A stretch of 64,000 nucleotides of DNA from Ochotona curzoniae (lineage: Eukaryota; Chordata; Mammalia; Lagomorpha; Ochotonidae): positions 22,668,001-22,732,000 of the forward strand of contig NW_024466599.1 of assembly GCF_017591425.1 (NCBI RefSeq). Reading direction: 5' to 3'. Of the stretch, positions 58,725-64,000 are shown piece after piece. Position 1 is the first letter of the stretch. Each line of letters starts with the position of its first letter. The position numbers and the translations under genes were made by a program. The notes under the pieces are model-generated. The model saw nothing but the letters and a program-made list of their open reading frames with translations, did no database searches and was not told the origin of the DNA.

Positions 58725-59050
58725 TTAAAGATTTATTTATTTATTTTTATTGGAAAGTCAGCTATACAGAGAGGAGAGATGGGAGAGGAGATCTGTCTGC
58801 TGATTCACTCCCCAAGTGGTCGCAGTGGCCAGAGCTGTGCTGATTCTAAGCCAGCAGCCAGAAACTTCTTCCCGGTCTCCCATGCCGTTGCAGGATCCCA
58901 AAGCTTTGCGCTGTCCTTGATTGCTTTTGCAGGCCACAAGCAGGGAGCTGGATGGGAAGTGGAGCCGCCGGGATACGAACTGGTGCCCATTAGGGAACCT
59001 GGTGTGTGCAAGGCGAGGACTTTAGCTGCCAGGCTACCATGCTGGGCCCA
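58725..59050 (-). mobile_element. CSINE with imperfect target-site duplication
   Basis: Antisense: AAAGATTTATTTATTTATTT, CTGCTGATTCACTCCCC, and a head ending CATGCTGGGCCC. TTGTATTACTATTTGT lies before it and TTGTATCACTGTTTGT after it, two mismatches in 16. Confidence 0.88.
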
Positions 59051-59061
59051 TTGTATCACTG

Positions 59062-59107
59062 TTTGTATGTGTTCAGGGATTTGTATGTGTTCAGGGATTT
59101 GTATGTG
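59062..59107. repeat. 18-bp minisatellite
   Basis: TTTGTATGTGTTCAGGGA is repeated about two and a half times just beyond the SINE duplication. Confidence 0.9.
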
Positions 59108-59424
59108 GATGTGTGGTAATACTAGGATACCTCGGGAAGTTCATGGAAAATTTGTATCATTTATATTTTGGGCAGAATATGAATTCCAAAAAATTTGATA
59201 CCAAAGTAAATGTTTTTAAGTTTTTCTGTGACTTTGTAATACCTTCTTGTATCTCATAAACAAAGGAAAGTGTGTATGTATGAATAGTAATCAATGGCTA
59301 TTGTGTTTATGTAGGAGGAAGTCACAGTTTCAGGTTCTGAGTTAGATTTCACATCTATGTCACAATGACAGAAAAAGTTATCAAGTGTTTCTATTCAAGT
59401 ATTCCATTTTATATTTATTTTCTT

Positions 59425-60025
59425 TAAAGATATATTTTTATTTTATTTTCATTTGACAGAGCAAAGGGGAAAGAAGAAGAGACCAACTTTTCATCTGCTT
59501 GCTCACCTCCCAAATGGCTGCGAGGCATGGAGCTGAGCCTATCAAAGCCGAGAGCCTGGAGCATCTCCAGGGTTTCCCACATGGGTGCCAGGGCCCAAGT
59601 CATCCACTGCTGCTTTCCAGGCCACGGGCAGAGAGCTGGATTAAAAGTGGAGCAGTTAGGGGCCTGGCACAATAACCTAGTGGCTAAAGTATTCACCTTG
59701 AAAGTGCCAGGATCCCATATGGACGCTGGTTTGTGTCCTGACTGCTCCACTTCCCATCCAGCTCCCTGCTTGTGGCCTGGGAAAGCAGTTGAGTACGACC
59801 CAAGGCCTTGGGACCCTGTACCCGCGTGGGAGACCCGGAAGAAGCTCTGGCTTCAGAGCAGCTGAGTTCCGGCTGTTGCGGCCATTTGGGAATGAACCAG
59901 CAGAGTATCTTTCTGTCTGTGTCTCTTCTCTGTGGATCTGCCTTTCCAATAAATGAATAAATATTATAGAATGCTGGTGCCACAAGTGGAGGATTAGCTG
60001 GCATGGCCACTGCAGCAGCCCCTAT
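59425..60025 (-). mobile_element. Older CSINE split by a sense copy
   Basis: The left part (59425-59658) runs from the tail to AAAGTGGAGCAG. The right part (59970-60025) resumes GAATGCTGGTGCCACAAG and ends CACTGCAGCAGCCCC. The SINE at 59659 interrupts it. Confidence 0.75.
59659..59968 (+). mobile_element. CSINE nested in an antisense CSINE
   Basis: Sense: GGGGCCTGGCACAATAACC head, GGATCCCATATGGAC, CTTGTGGCCTGGGAAAGCAG, tail CCAATAAATGAATAAATATT. Confidence 0.87.
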
Positions 60026-60504
60026 ATTTCTTTATGAATTGATACCTGTTTTGTTGTATAGATACTGACTTCAATTTGATTACTTTGCGTTATAAATTAA
60101 AAATATGTATATTCCATTGTAATTTTAGTGTAGTTAGGCGATTGTATATGTTTATTTTTCTCTTGATCTAACAGTTTTGAATCAAATGTAAAGTTCACAG
60201 CTACCTGCTTTAAGAAGTTATGGAGGTTGTGCAGTTCTCAAAAAGTATCTTTAGATAAAATAATCTTTGAAGGATAAAATGCAGAATATTGTAGTGATAG
60301 AATTTGTAAATGGTTCTTGTTTCCAGAGTAACTGGTACATGTAGCATTTCTACTTTTAGTTAGATAATAAATATGAGACATATTTAATTAGTTAATAAAC
60401 TTGAGAGATAATAAATATGGTTTGGAATTAGGATTTTAATAGTAATGACCAGTAGTCATTGTTCTGAGTTTCTGGAGAAAGCACAGCTCAGGCTTGTGTA
60501 TTTG
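60026..60504. other. BIRC6 intron 1, unique AT-rich part
   Basis: No recognised element. Short ATAATAAATATG phrases recur near 60365 and 60408. Confidence 0.4.
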
Positions 60505-60815
60505 GCACAATGGTTAGGGTGTCCGTTGGGGTGCCCACACCCCGTCTGAGTGCCTGGTTCTCATCTGGCTCTGCTTTGATCCAGGCTCCTGCTATGGAGC
60601 TGCCTAGAGCTCCTTGCTGGGCGGCTTGTGGTGGCTCAAGTACTTGAGTCCCTGCCACCTGTGTGGGAGACCAGACTTGAGTTTGCTTCCCTCCTCTAGC
60701 TGGGCCCAACTTGGCTGTTGTGGGCATCTGGGGAAAGAAGCAGCAGGTGGAAGCATTTTCTGTATCTCACTTCCTTTCAGATAAGTAAGAATAAGTAAAT
60801 TTAAAAAGAAAACCC
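60505..60815 (+). mobile_element. Old CSINE
   Basis: Sense: TTTGGCACAATGGTTAGGG head, GAGTCCCTGCCACCTG, GTGTGGGAGACCAG, CATCTGGGG, and a tail TTTCAGATAAGTAAGAATAAG. Confidence 0.65.
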
Positions 60816-61109
60816 TTGGTTCAGCAGAATCTTTGTGGTTCTGTCTCAGTTGCCTGACTTTAGTGAAATTACCTGATATCCTGGTGATATTAATTGATGA
60901 CTTGTTTTTGTCAAAAGTTTGCTGTCTTTTTATCAACACATTTTTCTGCAATTATAAGAAGTTTATATTGAGATTTGTTAATATTTTGCTGTGCTTTTAA
61001 GATCCTGTATATTTACTTCTTGGGTTTTTCTAACTGTTGCATGCTCAAAGGTAGTTTTTATTTTTATTTTAACGAAATTTGTGTTAGTCTTTGTTTATTG
61101 GCTTTAGAG

Positions 61110-61280
61110 TTCTAATCACTAAGAGGCAATGTGAGAGCTCAGATTGTGAAGCCAAAGGGTTGTGCTAAAGTTTTAGTTTTTGACCTTGGAGGGTTTTCTG
61201 TAAGATAAGGATAATAATATTATGTTATGCCATAGTGCCAGCCCTAGTGCTTCATATCTTAAAAGTGCTCTATGAATTTA
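61110..61280 (+). mobile_element. MIR-type ancient SINE
   Basis: AGGCAATGTGAGAGCTCAG, TTTTGACCTTGGAGGG and GTAAGATAAGGATAATAATATT follow the MIR order. Diverged. Confidence 0.45.
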
Positions 61281-61689
61281 TTTTTATTTTTGTTTTGTTT
61301 TAAATGTTTGTGATAGTAGTAGCTGTTTAAAAGGCTACTGAGTAGAGTTGTTGCCCTAGATACTGTACTGAAATGATGGTTTTTGGATTTTTCATGTTTG
61401 TGGAGATGTAGCTGGCTGAACTGTAGTAGACAAAAAGAGCAGTACTTTTGTATTATAGGGGCGTTATACACTATGACTTTGGACTTCAGATTCAAAGGAA
61501 GTTGATGTGAAGAGCTGGTTGGCTAGTTTTCATTTACACATTTACTGAACCTGCCTTAGGCAAGGGGAGCATAAGGTGAAGTAGCATTTTTGCCTTGAAA
61601 TCAGTGCTACACAGTGTTTTCAGGTAAGCCATTTTAGCATAATGAAATTAGTACTGTAAAACAAATATGCGTGATGCCTCTGAATTTTT

Positions 61690-61998
61690 TTTAGAAAAGA
61701 TTACTTTTATTGGAGAGTCAGATTTGCAGAGAGAAAGCTCTTCCATCCACTGCTTCACTACCCAGCTAGCTGCAATGGCCAGAGCTGAGCTGATCAGAAA
61801 CCAGGAGCCACAAGTTTCTTTCAGGTCTCCCATGTGGGTGCAGGGTCCCAAAGGTTTTGGATCATCCTCTTCTGCTTTCCCAGGCCACAAGTAGAGAGCT
61901 GGAAGGAAAGTGGTGTGACTGAGACATAAACGGGCACTCATGGGATCCTGGTGCATACAAGGTGTGGAATAGTCACTGAGCCAGCATGCCAGCCCTGT
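61690..61998 (-). mobile_element. CSINE
   Basis: Antisense: TTTTATTGGAGAGTCAG, CCATCCACTGCTTCACTACCC, CTGCTTTCCCAGGCCAC, and a head ending CAGCATGCCAGCCC. Confidence 0.82.
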
Positions 61999-62027
61999 GA
62001 GTATTGATTTTGAAAGATGGAGATAGT

Positions 62028-62358
62028 GGGCTCACCACAGTAGCCTCGTGGCTAAAGTCCTCGCCTTTCCTATGTTGGGATCTCATTTGGGCGCAGGTTC
62101 TAGTCCTGCTGTCTTTGTTTCCATCCAGTTTCCTGCTTGTGGCCTGTGAAAGCAGTGGAAGATGCCCCAAAAGCTAGGGGCCTCTCACCCGCGTGGGAAA
62201 CCCAGAAAAAGCTCCTGGCTCCTGCTTTTTGATTGGTTTAGTTCTGGCCATTGCAGCCACTTGGGGAGTGAATCAATGGACAGATCTTTCTCTCTCTACC
62301 TCTCCTGCTCTCTGTATATCTAGCTTTCCAATAAAAATAAGTAAATTTTTTTTTAAAA
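62028..62358 (+). mobile_element. CSINE with short diverged duplication
   Basis: Sense: GGGCTCACCACAGTAGCC head, GGATCTCATTTGGGC, CTTGTGGCCTGTGAAAGCAG, tail CCAATAAAAATAAGTAAATT. Flanked by GATGGAGATAGT and AATGAAGATAGT. Confidence 0.86.
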
Positions 62359-62555
62359 AATGAAGATAGTAGGAAGGAAATGCACATTGTAAATCAGGGT
62401 ATTTGTGAATAGGGGTGTTGATCTTCAAAAACATGACCACTTTAAGGAACAGCCTAAGATTGACATTAAGGGTGTGTGGAGATAGTAAGAGTTGAAGCTG
62501 GGGGGTGGGAAAGGACAGTCACATACATAGCACATTCTTTTAAAAAGTTGTCATT

Positions 62556-62875
62556 TGGGCCTGGCACAAAGTCCTCGCCTTGCATGCTCTGGGATCCCCT
62601 ATAGGTGCTGGTTCTAATCCCAGCAGTCCGACTTCCCTTTCATCTCCCTGCTTGTGGCCTAGGAAAGCAGTGGAGGTCGGCCCAAAGCTTTGGAACCCTA
62701 CACCTGAGTGGGAGACCGAGAAGAGTCTCCTGGCTCCTGGCTTCGGATCAGCACAACTCCTGCTGTTGCAGATGCTTAGGGAGTCAATCAGCGGACAGAA
62801 GATATTCCTTTCTGTCTCTCTTGCTTTCTGTATATTTGCCTTTCCAATAAAAAAAAAATAATAAAAAAAGTTTTC
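62556..62875 (+). mobile_element. CSINE lacking its A-box region
   Basis: Sense: head GGGCCTGGCACAAAGTCC jumps directly to the TCCTCGCC segment, with about 16-18 bases around the A box missing. The B box GGTTCTAATCCC and tail CCAATAAAAAAAAAATAAT are kept. Confidence 0.86.
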
Positions 62876-63259
62876 ATTGAATGTCGGAGGTAGGAGTAGG
62901 TTATGAAATGACTGAAGGGTTAGAAGTGATGAGAATCCTCATGTAAGGTGGTTTGAGACTTAGGATGTTTACATTATGGTCCATGTGAGGCTTGAGAAGA
63001 ATTGACAAACTGGAAATTACCATTCTGTTCCTACTTTGGGTAACTGAATGAGTGATATTTTCAACCCAATTAGATAATCCAAAAAAAGAAAATGTGGTGA
63101 CTGTGGTGAAAAGGTTGGGAAGGGAGAGGGGGAGGTGGTGGTTCCAGTTGAGTCTCAAGACATCTGTGATGTCCAGAAGGCATTTGGAAATTCAGGGTTG
63201 AAGATTGAATATTTGGGATTACGCATTTGGAAGACATCAATAGAGTTTTATAAGGATCA

Positions 63260-63445
63260 CCCAACCTAGTAGTTACAATGCAGTGACTCTGGAACCAGAC
63301 CATCCAGTTTGAGTCTCCATCTTACGACACGTCAGTTGTGACTCTGAGTAACACACTTAGCTCTTCTGGGCTGCATGGTTCGATCCTAACCCATTGGAGT
63401 TTTGGAAAGAGTCAAAAAGCTGGTTCTTGTAGGTCTACCTTAAGT
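63260..63445 (+). mobile_element. MIR-type ancient SINE
   Basis: CAGTGACTCTGGAACCAGAC, CATCCAGTTTGAGTCTCC and GTTGTGACTCTGAGTAACAC follow the MIR order well. Confidence 0.6.
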
Positions 63446-64000
63446 ACTTAGTAACTGTCACTTTTTGTGTTGGTGTCTTAAAATCTTATAGGTCATTTCA
63501 ACAAGTGTTTGCCATGTGGGGTTAATACGCAAGCTAAAGTCAAGATCCTCTTCCTGCCTTCCAAACATGCTTGGTAAAGCTGCATAGAAGCAGTGATGCC
63601 TTAAGTGAGTCTCAGAGGGTAGGAGCTAGTCACGTGGGAGGAACAGTGTAAGCAGGAGTGTTGGAGTGCATGTGGTGTGAGGAAGGGATTGAAGAGGCAG
63701 TCTAGGATCTTGGACAGGGTCCTCCTAGGCTGTGTTTCCTATGTTTTTAAGAGTAAGAACTCTCAGCTTAAAGTTGAAAATAAAAATCTCCAAATAGGGT
63801 GATGTTGTGATGATAGGATATGCTTTGTTGTAGTATTAATTGAGAGATATTGCCAAAAGAAATACTTGCAAGTAATTTTATTTTTATGCCTCTGTATGTG
63901 TTTGAAAAATATTACAATATGTACTTGTATGCTTTTGGCCTTCTTCTCTGCCAGTTTAGCTGTAAGACTTTGGTGGGGATCTGCCTGCCTTCTGATCGAC
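63446..64000. other. BIRC6 intron 1 to the window edge
   Basis: No recognised element. No sequence resembling BIRC6 exon 2 was seen. Confidence 0.4.

Noticed and set aside
58629..59198. 189-codon ORF on the + strand
   Set aside because: Most of it is the reverse reading of an antisense CSINE plus an 18-bp minisatellite. Many SINE copies in the window give the same kind of peptide (WPGKAVEDGPK.. or GHKQGAGWE..).
49816..64000. BIRC6 exon 2
   Set aside because: No stretch encodes the expected continuation after SALS(A), and none of the long reading frames here resembles BIRC6. Exon 2 probably lies beyond 64000, though a short exon could be missed by eye.

Overview
This window is nuclear DNA of a placental mammal, very probably a lagomorph and more likely a pika (Ochotona) than a rabbit. 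More than 50 copies of a tRNA-derived SINE of the lagomorph C-repeat (CSINE) type are scattered on both strands. Their heads (GGCCTAGTGGCTAAAGTCC in most copies, GGCGCAAGTGGTTAAGG in the freshest) differ from the rabbit C-repeat head as I remember it. The species call is inference from repeat style.

Two protein-coding genes lie on the + strand, in the order known from human 2p22.3 (YIPF4 then BIRC6). Positions 1-15346 carry the 3' part of YIPF4: coding exons 2-6 at 7168-7321, 8169-8340, 10424-10501, 12765-12878 and 15209-15346, all with AG/GT boundaries and unbroken phase. Exon 1 lies upstream of the window. An AT-rich unique stretch downstream holds several AATAAA signals and may be a long 3' UTR reaching about 24.0 kb. 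From 24 to 49 kb the DNA is intergenic: SINEs, old L1, L2, MIR, MER5A and MaLR relics, one LTR, and an unidentified element with degenerate tandem repeats. A CpG island at about 49.03-50.36 kb carries BIRC6 coding exon 1 (49497-49815). The rest of the window is BIRC6 intron 1; I did not find exon 2. The two genes are not known to act together: YIPF4 is a Golgi Yip1-family membrane protein, BIRC6 a giant IAP-type ubiquitin ligase.

The points most worth a second look are: (1) a possible composite retroelement with about 90-bp GC-rich degenerate tandem units, present at 1-1845 (minus) and 36640-37830 (plus); (2) a short L1 at 55080-57900 with both ends and target-site duplications but almost no ORF2; (3) an exact TISU/YY1 element over the second in-frame ATG of BIRC6; (4) nested and inverted SINEs whose target-site duplications give a relative order of insertion. 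I saw no CRISPR array, no functional RNA gene and no intact mobile-element gene. Repeat boundaries are read by eye and are usually good to about 10-20 bases, except where a target-site duplication is given.
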